From Liopterus haemorrhoidalis (lineage: Eukaryota; Arthropoda; Insecta; Coleoptera; Dytiscidae): a stretch of 64,000 bases of DNA. Both the position numbers and the translations under genes were made by a program. Location: assembly GCA_963971575.1 (NCBI GenBank), contig OZ020611.1:57073381-57137380 (forward strand). Direction: 5' to 3'. The notes beneath the pieces are model-generated. The model saw nothing but the letters and a program-made list of their open reading frames with translations. It ran no database searches and was not told where the DNA came from. Positions 44,741 to 54,649 of the stretch are shown here, in pieces (position 1 is the first letter of the stretch; the number at the start of each line of letters is the position of its first letter).

Positions 44741-45091
44741 TCATATATATTCACAATTTAAACAGACTGTTGGATCGGTATATGTAGCAAAATAACCATC
44801 ACAACGTTCACAGCGATTGAATATTCTATCTATATCATAAGTAAATAGTAGACATCTGTGGTATTCGGTACAGCAAGAACTGAAATCTATGCGACTTTTA
44901 CTACCACATTCAATTAGATCTTCTTTGCAGATTTTACACACATACACGTTTTCACCGTTTATATTTTGATACCAACAATATCTTACAAACCAACAGAACT
45001 TTGTTGATTTACTGCACTCGCGAGAGAGATGTTGAATACTTCTAGCTAATGTCGGACGGCGATGCAGAATATTATTCAATAGTACAGGCAT
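44741..45091 (-). CDS. Right-end cysteine-rich zinc-binding protein
   Basis: 116 residues, 15 cysteines. Basic N-terminus (ILHRRPTLARSIQ), then a CxxC (YVCKICKEDL), a cysteine-histidine cluster (SSCCTEYHRC) and two further CxxC pairs (NRCERCDGYF and VCLNCEYI). It is a compact two- or three-zinc domain, similar in layout but not in sequence to the spliced gene at 39365. Comparable cysteine-rich proteins exist in insect DNA viruses, and a link to baculovirus Ac52-type proteins is only a suspicion. It is the gene nearest the right TIR and may act early in regulation. Confidence 0.7.
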   Translation of the reverse strand: MPVLLNNILHRRPTLARSIQHLSRECSKSTKFCWFVRYCWYQNINGENVYVCKICKEDLIECGSKSRIDFSSCCTEYHRCLLFTYDIDRIFNRCERCDGYFATYTDPTVCLNCEYI

Positions 45092-45249
45092 AACTGCTCT
45101 GTCAATAAGAAAGATTTACATTCGACTGCATAGCAAAAGTACACCAACTCGCTTTTTTTATCGCGCGTCTCTTAGCGACATGTTGTGTAGGTTGGGGGGG
45201 TTAGTTAAGCACAGCGGTGCCCCCTCTGGATCGAGGGCGACCCCCCACT

Positions 45250-45251
<2 letters not shown>

Positions 45252-45282
<31 letters not shown>
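45252..45282. repeat. (GT)n microsatellite near right TIR
   Basis: Simple repeat 54 bases inside the right TIR, mirroring the (AC)n at the left end. Confidence 0.9.
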
Positions 45283-45283
<1 letters not shown>

Positions 45284-45336
45284 TTGCAACGTACACTTGT
45301 GTGAATCCCCTGATTTTTATGCGTAGGTGTACGGTA

Positions 45337-45475
45337 TGTGTAACGTTTGTATAAACTAATTAATGCGTGGTCAGCTAGCGTCAATATGACGATAAAAGTC
45401 TATGCGATAACGCGGATGAAAGAAGTTCAGGCTCTTGTAGGCATCTTGAGCGGGAATCCCCCCAGTTTATCTACT
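45337..45475 (-). repeat. Polinton right terminal inverted repeat
   Basis: 139 bp, exact inverse of the left TIR; followed by the attcat target duplication at 45476-45481. Confidence 0.97.
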
Positions 45476-47802
45476 ATTCATATTCACTTCTCTGCTAATA
45501 TCTTCGGTATCTTCTAAATCATCAACTTCAATATTTACTTGATCTTCTCTTTCGTCATTTTCATCATCTTCAACTTTATTATATACCAAAATTTGATTAT
45601 CTTCTAAATCAATTTTAGACGTTGATTTTTCTTCTTCAAAAATTATTAAACTTTCACCTGTATTATGTTGATTCTCAGTTAATAATTCTGATCTGTACTC
45701 ATTTTCTAAAAATTTCGTATCGGTACTTGAGTATATAATATTTTTAATCGGATCATATATACGAATCTGTTGGAACAATAACCAAGGAAGATTCCAGATT
45801 TACTTTTTTGTTCTAATTTTCTCCTCTCTCCATTTGGTATCCAGGTATATGCCTTGCATCCAAATATTTTAAAATAAGACAAAGTAGGTTTTCTACGTGA
45901 CCATATTTCTTCTGGTGTCTTATCATTTAGGCTTCTCTTAATTAATCTATTTTTAACATATACTGCAGTGTTTGCAGCTTCGGCCCAAAATTTTAATGGC
46001 AATTTTGAGTCACTAAGCATTGTTCTTACTGTTTCTATTACTGTCCGATTAGCTCGTTCCGCCACCCCATTTTGCATTGGTGTGTACGGCGTAGTAGTTT
46101 CATGAACTATGCCGTTGTTTTCTAAATATTTCTTAAGATTTTTATTTATAAACTCACCTCCATTGTCTGATCTCAAGCGTTTCAGTTTCTTACCAGTTTG
46201 CCTTTCATTTTCTTTTATAAATTTAATTAAATTTTCAGTAGTCTCATCTTTTCTTTTCAAAAAAGATACAAATATCTTTCGACTAAAATCATCTACTATT
46301 GTGAGCAAATAACAACTTCCACCAATCGATTTTTTATGCATTGGTCCACATAGATCAACATGTACGAGTTCTAATATATCTGAACTCTGTGTTTCATTTA
46401 CAGATTTGAAACTTCTTCTACTTTGTTTACCTCTGACACATTCTTCACAAATGTCATGTTCTGTCATTTTTATGTCAAAATCACGTATTGACATATGCCG
46501 ATTCATTTTTTTCATTAAGTGTACGTTAGCATGAGCCAGTCTTCTATGCCATAATTTTGTCTTTTCATCTGTGATTTTGTAAATATTTTCTTTTCTTACC
46601 GTTTTTGCATTTATTTTATATAATCCATTTTTCTTTGGTGCGGTAAATACCAAATTTCCATTTCCCGCGTAAAAAACTTCACACATATTATTTTTGAAAA
46701 AAACACAGACACCTTCTTTAGTTAATTTTCCAACTGATAATAAATTATCTGTCAATCCAGGTGAAAATAATACTTCTCCTATTCTAATATTAGTGTTGTT
46801 TTTATTTTCTAATATTACTTGACCAAACCCTTTGGAACATTTTATGCTGCCATCTGCTAATTCTATTTGTCTTTCAAATTCATTTTCATAATTTTGTAAT
46901 ATTTCTTTTCTTCCAGTCATATGACTAGTTGCTGCCGAATCTATTATCCAGTCATATTCGTTGTGTTTTACAAAATTCTTTTCAACTTTTAATGCAAATT
47001 CTGTTTTTTCTTGACTTGTGCTGGCCTTGAATTTTCTATTATCTATTTCTTTATTTCTATCATATTTGTTTGTGTAACTCTGAATATTAGTCCTACAATC
47101 TTTTGCTTTATGTCCAAATCTATTACATCTAAAACATTTAATGTTACAATTTCTATTAAATTTCGCCTTTTGATACCTTCCTTTGTTCTCTCGCATTCTT
47201 GTTTTGTTCGCAATTTCATCCATTTTATTTTCTTCTCCTAATATTTCCTCCTCTTTTAGTAGCGCATATTTAACTTTTGATAATGTAATTTGAGAAATAT
47301 CGCTCATATTAAAAATTGTCGCTATTTTTGAATATCGTTTTGGCAGTCCTTGTACAGCTATTGATGCGGCTTCTACATCATCAATATTTTCTCCAAGAGC
47401 CCGAAGATGCTCTACCAATGTCTGAATCTTCTCTATGTATTTTTGTCCATTATCATCATTTTGCCATTTAATTGTGTGTAATGCTCTTTTAATATCTAGT
47501 TTCTCTTCGATTGCTCGAATTTTATGGATTTCCTCCAGTTTATTCCACACTTCTTTTGCAGTTTTTGTGTTCAGTATATATTGAGTCTGTACTGAACTCA
47601 AAGACTGTACCAAAAAATTCATGGCTTGCCTGTCCTTCTTCAGCCATTCTACCTGACTTTGTTCATCTGTTGGTGGTTCAGCTTCAATAATATTCCATAA
47701 CCCTTTTGCTTCTAAATATAGTTTGGTTTTAAAACTCCATACTTGATAATTGTTCTTTTCTAGTTTTTCTATTAATGATAATTCATTTATTTTTCCTGAC
47801 AT
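45476..47802 (-). pseudogene. Copia gag-protease-integrase half, one frameshift
   Basis: From ATG 47802 the frame gives gag (IEKLEKNNYQVWSFKTKLYLE), a CCHC knuckle (CFRCNRFGHKAKDC), the protease active site WIIDSAATSHMTG, the GAG-pre-integrase zinc region (LWHRRLAHANVHLM...CEECVRGKQ) and the integrase core (LVHVDLCGPM, LRSDNGGEF, VAERANRTVIET). Near 45770 the frame shifts by one base and continues as an acidic integrase tail to the Polinton insertion at 45481. The copia pol continues at 27344. The protease has Asp-Ser-Ala rather than Asp-Ser/Thr-Gly, which is common in copia. The element would be active-looking apart from the shift and the insertion. Confidence 0.94.
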
Positions 47803-47849
47803 TTTTGTTGTACCTATCTATTCTCTTATATCTGTCTATTCTTTTGCAT

Positions 47850-47863
47850 CTGGGCCCATAACC
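47850..47863 (-). promoter_or_regulatory. Copia primer-binding site (tRNA-iMet internal)
   Basis: The plus strand reads ctgggcccataacc, which is the anticodon stem-loop of initiator methionine tRNA, just inside the 5' LTR. Drosophila copia also primes from an internal cut of tRNA-iMet rather than its 3' end. Confidence 0.85.
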
Positions 47864-47866
47864 AAT

Positions 47867-48036
47867 TGTTGGTATACTCCATATATTTAAATTCTATAAA
47901 CACAATACTAATTATAAATACAATATTTCTATATTTTAATGACAGCTCAAAATCTACAAATCTCTATTTTTCTAATACTCATACTTCCATGACAACCTAT
48001 ATTTTCTACAAGACAAAATTTCAAAACATATCAACA
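47867..48036 (-). repeat. Copia 5' LTR
   Basis: Intact 170-bp LTR, tgttgg...caaca on the plus strand, followed by the target duplication ttagc at 48037-48041. Confidence 0.97.
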
Positions 48037-48402
48037 TTAGCTGTGTCACCTCAGAAGTGATGTATGTATGTTCTATGTATTTTATTTAATTGGGCTTGAA
48101 AAATATTCAGATTATAAGTTTAATTAACTAAATTGACGTCAAAACGGACCTCCAAACTATTCTTTGATCATAATGTTTTTTGATTAAATTTTATAAACCA
48201 CACGTAGATTTAAGTTTTGTATATCTTTAGCTTAATAAACATAGTTATAAGTTAAACTTATAACTGTTGCTTAATTTCAAACAACCCCCACATTCTCATG
48301 TCCGGCTCGAACCCATAATTTCCAGGTTCCATGAGGGAGCTGTAAGCCAACCCAGCTTAATTGGGGCCTGAGAGGTAAGTGCCCACCGCTCGGGGTCTTA
48401 CA
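48037..48402 (+). repeat. Gypsy 5' LTR, right half
   Basis: Continues the LTR begun at 23787 after the copia insertion and ends cttaca, with a tRNA-Leu-type primer site two bases later. Confidence 0.65.
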
Positions 48403-48404
48403 TT

Positions 48405-48421
48405 TGGTGTCAGGTGTGGGG
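48405..48421 (+). promoter_or_regulatory. Gypsy primer-binding site (tRNA-Leu)
   Basis: tggtgtcaggtgtgggg is complementary to a tRNA 3' end CCA and the GTCAGG-type acceptor stem of tRNA-Leu. It lies two bases behind the LTR end. Confidence 0.7.
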
Positions 48422-49812
48422 TAGTTTCAAGAAAATCCCTTGAAACGCAAAAATCGCCCGACAGAAGTAAAATTTGTGCGGGAGTATTTGTACTCTAAAT
48501 TATAACCCAAAAAAAAAAAATTAAACCTTCTAAATTACGTTTAGAGGCGAGATGAACGCAAGTACTTCAGCAACAGATAGCATGTTACCATCAATAGGAG
48601 CACATATCTCGGTCGAGGCAATCCCGACCTACGATGGGACCGGGAATGTGAAAAACTTCATTTCTATTCTAGAAGATACAGCCCTTCTTGCGGGATGGGC
48701 AGACCCTCAAAAGGTACTACTCGCGAAGTTGCGATTAAGGGGTACCGCAAAAAGTATTATTCAGTCAGAAGAAGCGCCCGGTGGATGGCCTCAAATGAAG
48801 GACCGGTTGTTAGCCCGGTTTGGGTCAAAAAAACTACCGGGGCAACGTCTAGCCGACATAACGAGGTGTCGGCAGTATAAAGACGAATCGGTGCGAGCAT
48901 ATGCTGCTCGTTTGCGAGTATTATGCACTGAGAACGCAGCCGAAATTAAGACTAAAAATGTTGAAGTTTTAGCAGCTTTGAGGGAAAGAGAGAAAGCAGA
49001 TACCCTCAGCCAGTTTTTACTGGGGTTGCAAAACTCAATACAGCGGAGGGTCATGTCCGCCAACCCGCTCACATTTGAGGCGGCTATTGAATTAGCCGAG
49101 AGGGAAGAGTTGATTGAAAGGTTAACTAGTAAAACCGAGAAATTAAATGTTATGACTGTACGTGATGCGGATTATAAGAAGAGACCATCAAAACATCGTA
49201 ATCCATCTGGAAATACGTCTGAATCCGGGCCTGGTCGTGATCAACACTATGAGAGTTACCGCGAGAATAGCGAGGGATACCGGCAAGCGCCGCGTAGGTT
49301 TCCACCAAGCAGTGTTGCCAGATGATGAAAAAGAAAAAATCGTACCAACACTTCAAAATGATCGTATTTTCAAGAAAAAAATCGTACAAACAATCGTATT
49401 TCTTAAAAAATAATCGTACAAAATATTTGCTGTGTAATTAATTTAAAAATTATTAGGTATATATTTTTCTATTGCACAATCATAGTAGCAGAAAATGATA
49501 AAAAAATTATAAAAATCTATATCTATATATCTATCTATATATATATAGATATATATCTATCTTATATCTCTATACATCTATCTTTATTAAATCTATATAT
49601 ATATATATATGAATTAGTCTCTTGTTTCATTTTGTAAAAATCACATAAATACCTATCACATGCATAAATGAATATCACATGCATAGTTGAAAAAATCACA
49701 AGATATTTTAGTAAAATTAGAGTACTCTCAGGGAAATACATATCTTTATATTAATACATTAATACAATAATATATTAATACAGACAAGGCCGATGTCAGT
49801 TTGTAGTACAGT

Positions 49813-50100
49813 CAGTGGCGCAACCAGGAATTTTTCTTGGGGGTGGGGGGGGCGGTAGACAAAAAAAAGTGAAGCTCCTAGCTTCGATGACAAAAAAACA
49901 AAAAGGTCCTCACTTGTAAAATACAAGTGATGAGCAAAAAAAAAGGTCCTCACTTGTAAAATACAAGTGATGAGAAAAAAAAGGTCCTCATCTCTACTTT
50001 TAAATCCATATCTATATATTTACCTAAGATCCATAATGCTATTTAAAAAAATTTATATTTCCATCCTTCTTGGAGTGGGCCCCCCCTGGGTGCGCCACTG
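49813..50100. mobile_element. Complete 288-bp hAT-type MITE nested in copy B
   Basis: Starts cagtggcgcaaccagg, ends cctgggtgcgccactg, with the 8-bp duplication agtacagt at 49805-49812 and 50101-50108. It contains two copies of ggtcctcacttgtaaaatacaagtgatgag in tandem. A truncated copy sits at the same site in copy A, so it inserted before the host element spread. Confidence 0.93.
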
Positions 50101-50115
50101 AGTACAGTACTCTTA

Positions 50116-50717
50116 TACCCTTTTCACACTAGAACTTTAAGATCGGATGTTAAAGTGAATGTGTCTTTAAACACTAATGTGAAACCGTATGGCCTCGTCT
50201 AAATACAAGCGATGTTTAAGACAGAGATCTGCGTCTTAAACATCGTCCGCACTGCCAACATAATTTCTATTATAAAAATATACTCTTTGAATTTGTGCTG
50301 TCAACATTTTGTATTATCATAAACAAGAATACTGTATTACATCGACGTTATAAGAAGTTTATACTTATTGTTATAATAAAATTATTTATTTTAATAATAT
50401 GTTTAATAAAATATAGAGTTACAATAATTGAGATAAAATGTATCGACTTACATGTTAATACAGGTGTAATATACTCTTTATTGTACTGTCTTCATTGTAG
50501 AATGAAATGAAATATCCATATTTGTTTATAATAATTCAAAATGTGCGTCTGCGCAGACAGTTCAAAACTGGTAATTTCCTGACGGTAACTTAAGGACAAA
50601 ATTACTGTAGCTGATGACAGCACCGGAGATTTAAACATCAAGTGTGAAAGCAAACCGATGTTAAACATCGGTGAACTTTAAGTTCACTCGTCTTAAAGTT
50701 CTAGTGTGAAAAGGGTA
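50116..50717. mobile_element. Inner MITE in copy B
   Basis: Same taccctttt...aagggta inverted ends as 2487-2983, at the same site in the host element. It is about 100 bases longer than in copy A. Confidence 0.75.
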
Positions 50718-51227
50718 CAACTAATGAGGAGTGAGCTTTATATTTTTGAATATTCGAATATGCCCGAACATACCCGATCTTAGCGAGATAAACCATTCTA
50801 TTTAAGAGTGCGTTGATTTGAAATCGGAGGGCTAAAATATTCAATATATCGCATTATATAATATTAATATTTAACTTACTAAACATGTATATAAATAAAT
50901 ATGTTTCATCAATAAAAACATCAAAAAAATCGTACATCTGATACCAAAAAGTCGTACATCGTACACATGCAAAAATAATCGTACAAATACGATTTAAATC
51001 GTACATCTGGCAACACTGCCACCAAGACGGACGGAGCACCGCCCGAATAATTATGCTGGCTACAATGAAGCTGGAGAACGACTATGTTTTAAATGTGGAA
51101 AGCCCGGTCATTTCCAGAAGGACTGTAGAGACAAAAACAAACCCCGGACATATCAGGGAAAGGATACTGATTTAAACGAGGGGGCAGCCGGTGCGAAGCC
51201 CCGAACCCCGGCTGCAGATTCAGCTCA

Positions 51228-52298
51228 AAAATTTTAAATTGTAAACTAGGGGTCCGGATCCGACATAATGACGCGGAATATGTAGATTCTGGATGTAATA
51301 CTGTGCGTATTAAAATGGCCCCCCGTGTTATTCGCGCGGTTTTGGATTCCGGAGCGGCAGTTTCCCTAGTTCAGGAACAGGATTTAACGGGGCATTTTAG
51401 TAGTAGCGCTATAGAAATTAAAGATGTACAGGGAAACACGATACCTGTAGTAGGGCAAGTAAATTTACAGTTAGAATTACCGCGAATCAAAATTTTGATG
51501 CACGATTTTTATGTTGTGAAAAATGTGTTATTTGAACCTGAATTACTATTGGGGTTGGACTTTATGACCATATTTAATGTTTTAATAGACTGGAGTAAAC
51601 GAAGGGCCAGAATAGCAGGAAACTGGTTGCCGATGGAACCAGAGCATTTAACGGGGTATTTGGTCGAAAGTGGGAAAATTAATTTGGCTGAAGTTGAGCC
51701 GTGTAAAAGCCGTGTACACCCGTTAGAAGGAAAATTGGGGCCAACTAATAAATTGAAAATATTGGAGGGGGATATTGAAAACTCTAGTGATAATGCGGTG
51801 ATTGTCCATTGCGTGTCTTTAGATTTAAAAATGGGACAAGGGATAGCAAAAACCCTGAAGGAAAAATATGAAATGTACAATTTGAATTCCGAAGGAAAAC
51901 AGGTAGGCGATATTATTGTTTTTAACGCTAGTTCAGGGCGGAAGATAGTTAATTTGATTACTAAGTCACGTTATTATCATAAGGCGACATACGGTGCTAT
52001 TAGGAGAGCACTGATAAAATTAAAGTTGTTTTGTCTAGAAAATGGACATACTGAACTCGCGATGCCGAACATCGCTTGTGGACTGGATGGTAAAAAGTGG
52101 AAAATTGTTAAAAATATTGTAAAACAAGTGTTTAAGGGGACAAATATAATTGTAACGGTTTATAAATTAACAGGTCTGCTGGCCACTAGTAAGAAAAATG
52201 TTGAACGCTCGGAGTTTGCAAACTGTGGTAGGAGCAAGGAAGACGTGGGCAAATCTCGTGAAATTTTGAAGAAAGGAAATGATGATATTATGAAATGA
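51228..52298 (+). CDS. Gypsy pol N-terminus: protease plus macrodomain
   Basis: The frame opens at about 51228 behind gag; the first ATG-like codons are at 51303-51315. Residues (from 51303) 10-100 are a retropepsin: AVLDSGAAVSLV active site and LLLGLDFM near its end. Residues 151-290 form a macrodomain: LKILEGDIENSSDNAVIVHCVS, DLKMGQGIAKTLKEKY (glycine-rich ADP-ribose loop), VNLITKSRYYHKATY, and LAMPNIACGLDGKKWKIVKNIV (second loop). This order is that of TARG1/OARD1-type ADP-ribose hydrolases, including the lysine in the N-L-I-T-K box and the aspartate in C-G-L-D. A frameshift near 52300 separates it from RT. Confidence 0.9.
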   Translation, partial: KILNCKLGVRIRHNDAEYVDSGCNTVRIKMAPRVIRAVLDSGAAVSLVQEQDLTGHFSSSAIEIKDVQGNTIPVVGQVNLQLELPRIKILMHDFYVVKNVLFEPELLLGLDFMTIFNVLIDWSKRRARIAGNWLPMEPEHLTGYLVESGKINLAEVEPCKSRVHPLEGKLGPTNKLKILEGDIENSSDNAVIVHCVSLDLKMGQGIAKTLKEKYEMYNLNSEGKQVGDIIVFNASSGRKIVNLITKSRYYHKATYGAIRRALIKLKLFCLENGHTELAMPNIACGLDGKKWKIVKNIVKQVFKGTNIIVTVYKLTGLLATSKKNVERSEFANCGRSKEDVGKSREILKKGNDDIMK

Positions 52299-52462
52299 TA
52301 AATTACGACCACATGCAACAGGTCTTGGGGAGACTGATCACCTCTCTGTTCACCTCTTGCACGATGTTGTTATACCAGCCAGATCAGAGGTGGTATGCCC
52401 TGGAAAAGTGAAGGGAGTGCACGCCCTAAAATTTTTCTGAAATTCTCCTTGAACCTACAGAA
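52299..52462 (+). pseudogene. Gypsy pre-RT spacer, frameshifted
   Basis: In a third frame the codons read LHDVVIPARSEVVCPGKVKG, the conserved beta segment that precedes RT in many gypsy pols. Stops near 52437 and 52451 and two register changes show decay here. Confidence 0.7.
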
Positions 52463-54067
52463 ATGTTAACTGCAGGAACTTTAGCTGCGCGGGTGCTATG
52501 TAAAAGCGCCAAAATTGTTCCGGTGAGATTGATGAATGTCTCTGAGACCGAGGTAACAGTGACAAAAGGCTCCCGGGTCGCGCAGGCAGTCGCTGCTGAA
52601 GAAGTACGTGAGAGTACTGAACGTAAAGTCCCGAATACTGTTCAAAACCAGTCCAAAGTTAAGAAATCTGTGAAAAGAATCAGCACAGAACAGCGAGAAA
52701 TTATTGAAAATATGGAATTGAGTCATTTAGCCCCACTGTGTAAACAAAAAATGGAAAATTTGTTATATGAATACATTGATATATTTAAGGCCCCTAATCA
52801 AAAATTGTCGTGTGCTAAAAATGTAGAGCATAAAATTATAACGCAAAATGTAAATCCCATAGTATCTAGGCCTTATCGTATGCCGTATAAACCTAAACAT
52901 TTGTTGGATAAACAAATAGATGAAATGCTTACAGATCAAATTATAACGCACTCCGATTCCCCCTGGAGCGCCCCTGTAGTTCTTGTTGAAAAGAAAGCAA
53001 ACACTTTTGATGACCCGCAACTACGTATTTGTATTGATTACAGGAAGTTGTTTACCACCATTGACTTAGTAAGCTGTTATTATCAAATTTCATTAGATGC
53101 CGACTCGCAACAATATAGCGCGTTTAGTACGCCTACTGGACATTACGAATTTTTAAGAATGCCGCAAGGATTTAAAAATGCACCTGCCACCTGGATGCGA
53201 CTAATGATGACAGTACTTGCAGGATTACAAGGACAAATTTGTTTATGTTACCTAGACGACATAATAATTTTCAGTTCTGACGATATTGACGAACATTTAC
53301 AAATGTTAAGAGCGGTATTAGAAAAATTACGCGAATACAATCTCAAAATTAAGCCATCAAAATGTGACTTTTTGAAAACAGAAGCAAAATTTTTAGGACA
53401 TATAATTTCAAAAGACGGTTGTAAAACAGACTCGGCTAAATTAGAAGTTGTAAAAAATTTCCCGGCACCTAAAAATGTAAAATAAATTAGGTCATTTTTG
53501 GGATTATGTAATTTTTATCGTCGTTTTGTAAAAGATTTCGCAAAGATTGTACAGCCGTTGACAGAATTGACTAAAAAGGACATACCCTTTTCTTGGACTA
53601 AAAGACAAGTTGACGCTTTTGATCAGTTAAAAACCGCTCTATGCACACCACCTGTATTAAAATTTCCAGATTTTTCAAGACAATTTCGGGTTACAACGGA
53701 CGCCTCTAAGCAAGCCGTAGGAGCCATTTTATCGCAGATTTATGATGGGCTAGAACACCCTGTGTGCTATATTAGTCGTAATTTAAATAAAGCAGAAAGA
53801 AATTATTCAGTTACAGAGCAAGAGTGTTTAGCCGTAGTTTGGGCTGTTAAACAATTTAGGATAAATTTGGCAGGGACGAAATTCACTTTGATAACAGACC
53901 ATCGACCTCTAAAGTATTTACTGACTTTGAAGGACCCATCGTCAAGGTTGTGTAGGTGGGCATTACAATTACAAGAATACGACTTCACGGTTGAACATCG
54001 GGCCGGAAAATTAAATACTAATGCGGATTGTTTATCCAGAATACCAGAAAATAGTGTGATGGCTTAA
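52463..54067 (+). pseudogene. Gypsy reverse transcriptase-RNase H
   Basis: The frame resumes with LTAGTLAARV and VPVRLMNVSE, then RT: SPWSAPVVLVEKK, RICIDYRKL, TTIDLVSCYYQI, FSTPTGHYEFLRMPQG and catalytic CYLDDIIIFSS. Codons directly after RICIDYRKL jump to FTTIDL, so roughly 25 residues with the usual Y-P-L-P box are deleted in frame. A TAA replaces one codon at 53483-53485 between RT and connection. RNase H: FRVTTDASKQAVGAIL, RNYSVTEQECLAVVW, LITDHRPLKYLL, ADCLSRIPE. No integrase follows. Replication-incompetent. Confidence 0.92.
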
Positions 54068-54640
54068 CACAATATTTAATTTTTGTGTGGTTCTATGTAT
54101 CTGTAAAAGGTTCTCAAATGGGTTTATTATATAAAAAGTTAATTCACTTGTGAGGTGTTTTATTTCTGTTAATATTACAAGGTTTTTACTTATATTAATT
54201 TATATTTATTTCAGTTAATGTTAATTAAAATTACGAGATGGAATGAACTTTTGAATACGGAAGATAGAAATGGAAATTGACTTGACTCTACTAAGGTTGA
54301 AATCGAATTGTTTTTATGATGCTAAGTTTTGTATAAATATGAAGTATGTTTTGCTTTGTTAGCACGAAAAAGTTCTCAATTATATTTGGAGTTAAATATT
54401 AATTAGTAGCGCGTGTTTATTGTTCAAAACATTGGATATCTAGGAATGAAATATGTATCCTGAGATGAACGAGTTCATCGACTTATAGCGCGTGTTCATT
54501 ACACCTCCCCTTTCGTAAGACAAATGATAAAGATGTAAAGTGTTTAAAATTGAAATTATTGATATTTTCTTTTTCATTTGTCCATTTACTTAAATTATTT
54601 CACAACTATATATATTATACTAGATATATTTATTTTCTTA
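54068..54640. other. Non-coding, junction of the two gypsy elements
   Basis: No LTR copy, integrase or other gene seen; the 75-residue hydrophobic frame at 54550-54777 is AT-driven and not supported. Confidence 0.5.
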
Positions 54641-54649
54641 AAATTATTA

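Larger units (their letters stand above)
27351..45475 (+). mobile_element. Maverick/Polinton (adintovirus-like) element, 18,125 bp
   Basis: The element starts agtagataaactgg and ends with the exact inverse. It is flanked by the 6-bp duplication attcat (27345-27350 and 45476-45481), the signature target size of Polintons. Terminal inverted repeats are 139 bp. It carries pPolB, integrase, packaging ATPase, cysteine protease, major capsid, penton and PLA2-type minor capsid genes, the full Polinton core set. Genes lie in blocks: two plus at the left end, eight minus, six plus, two minus. It is inserted in the copia coding region. Single frameshifts in at least four genes suggest a recently dead copy or assembly errors. 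Confidence 0.98.
24197..48036 (-). mobile_element. Ty1/copia element, minus strand, nested host
   Basis: Two LTRs of 170 bp (right one 47867-48036; left one 24197-24242 joined to 25565-25693) differ at one base. They begin tgttgg, end caaca and are flanked by the 5-bp duplication ttagc. Internal order on the minus strand is primer site, gag-protease-integrase, RT-RNase H and polypurine tract (about 25694-25705). A Polinton splits the coding region and a solo LTR splits the 3' LTR. Near-identical LTRs mean a recent insertion, into the gypsy LTR. Confidence 0.96.
49310..51018 (-). mobile_element. Non-autonomous hAT-type element, copy B
   Basis: Ends cagtgttgccagatg and catctggcaacactg; 8-bp duplication ccaccaag at 49302-49309 and 51019-51026. 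In reverse orientation it matches copy A (2174-3418) from end to end, apart from a (ta/tc)n stretch at 49515-49612 and the region lost in A. It inserted in gypsy gag. Confidence 0.95.
48552..51237 (+). pseudogene. Gypsy gag, split by hAT element
   Basis: The left part 48552-49309 encodes capsid-like helices (IPTYDGTGNVKNFISILE, ARFGSKKLPGQRLADI, RVMSANPLTFEAA). After the hAT insert the frame resumes at 51027 with a CCHC knuckle (CFKCGKPGHFQKDC) and stops at 51235-51237. Excluding the insert and one 8-bp duplicate, 323 codons stay in frame, so the insertion is the only defect. Gag packages element RNA. The pol frame is in the -1 register relative to gag and overlaps its end at an A5-T4 run, the layout expected for -1 frameshifting. 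Confidence 0.9.
23787..54067 (+). mobile_element. Ty3/gypsy element with macrodomain, interrupted by copia and hAT
   Basis: The 5' LTR starts tgtaag at 23787 and ends cttaca at 48402, but copia splits it. A tRNA-Leu-type primer site (48405), leader, gag (48552-51237), and protease-macrodomain-RT-RNase H pol (about 51228-54067) follow on the plus strand. Integrase and the 3' LTR are not found, so the element is truncated behind RNase H. With the copia removed the LTR is about 771 bp. The LTR boundaries are inferred from the TG...CA ends and the primer site, without a second LTR for comparison. Confidence 0.8.

Noticed and set aside
54068..54640. 3' LTR of the macrodomain gypsy element
   Set aside because: No stretch matches the split 5' LTR (23787-24196 plus 48042-48402).
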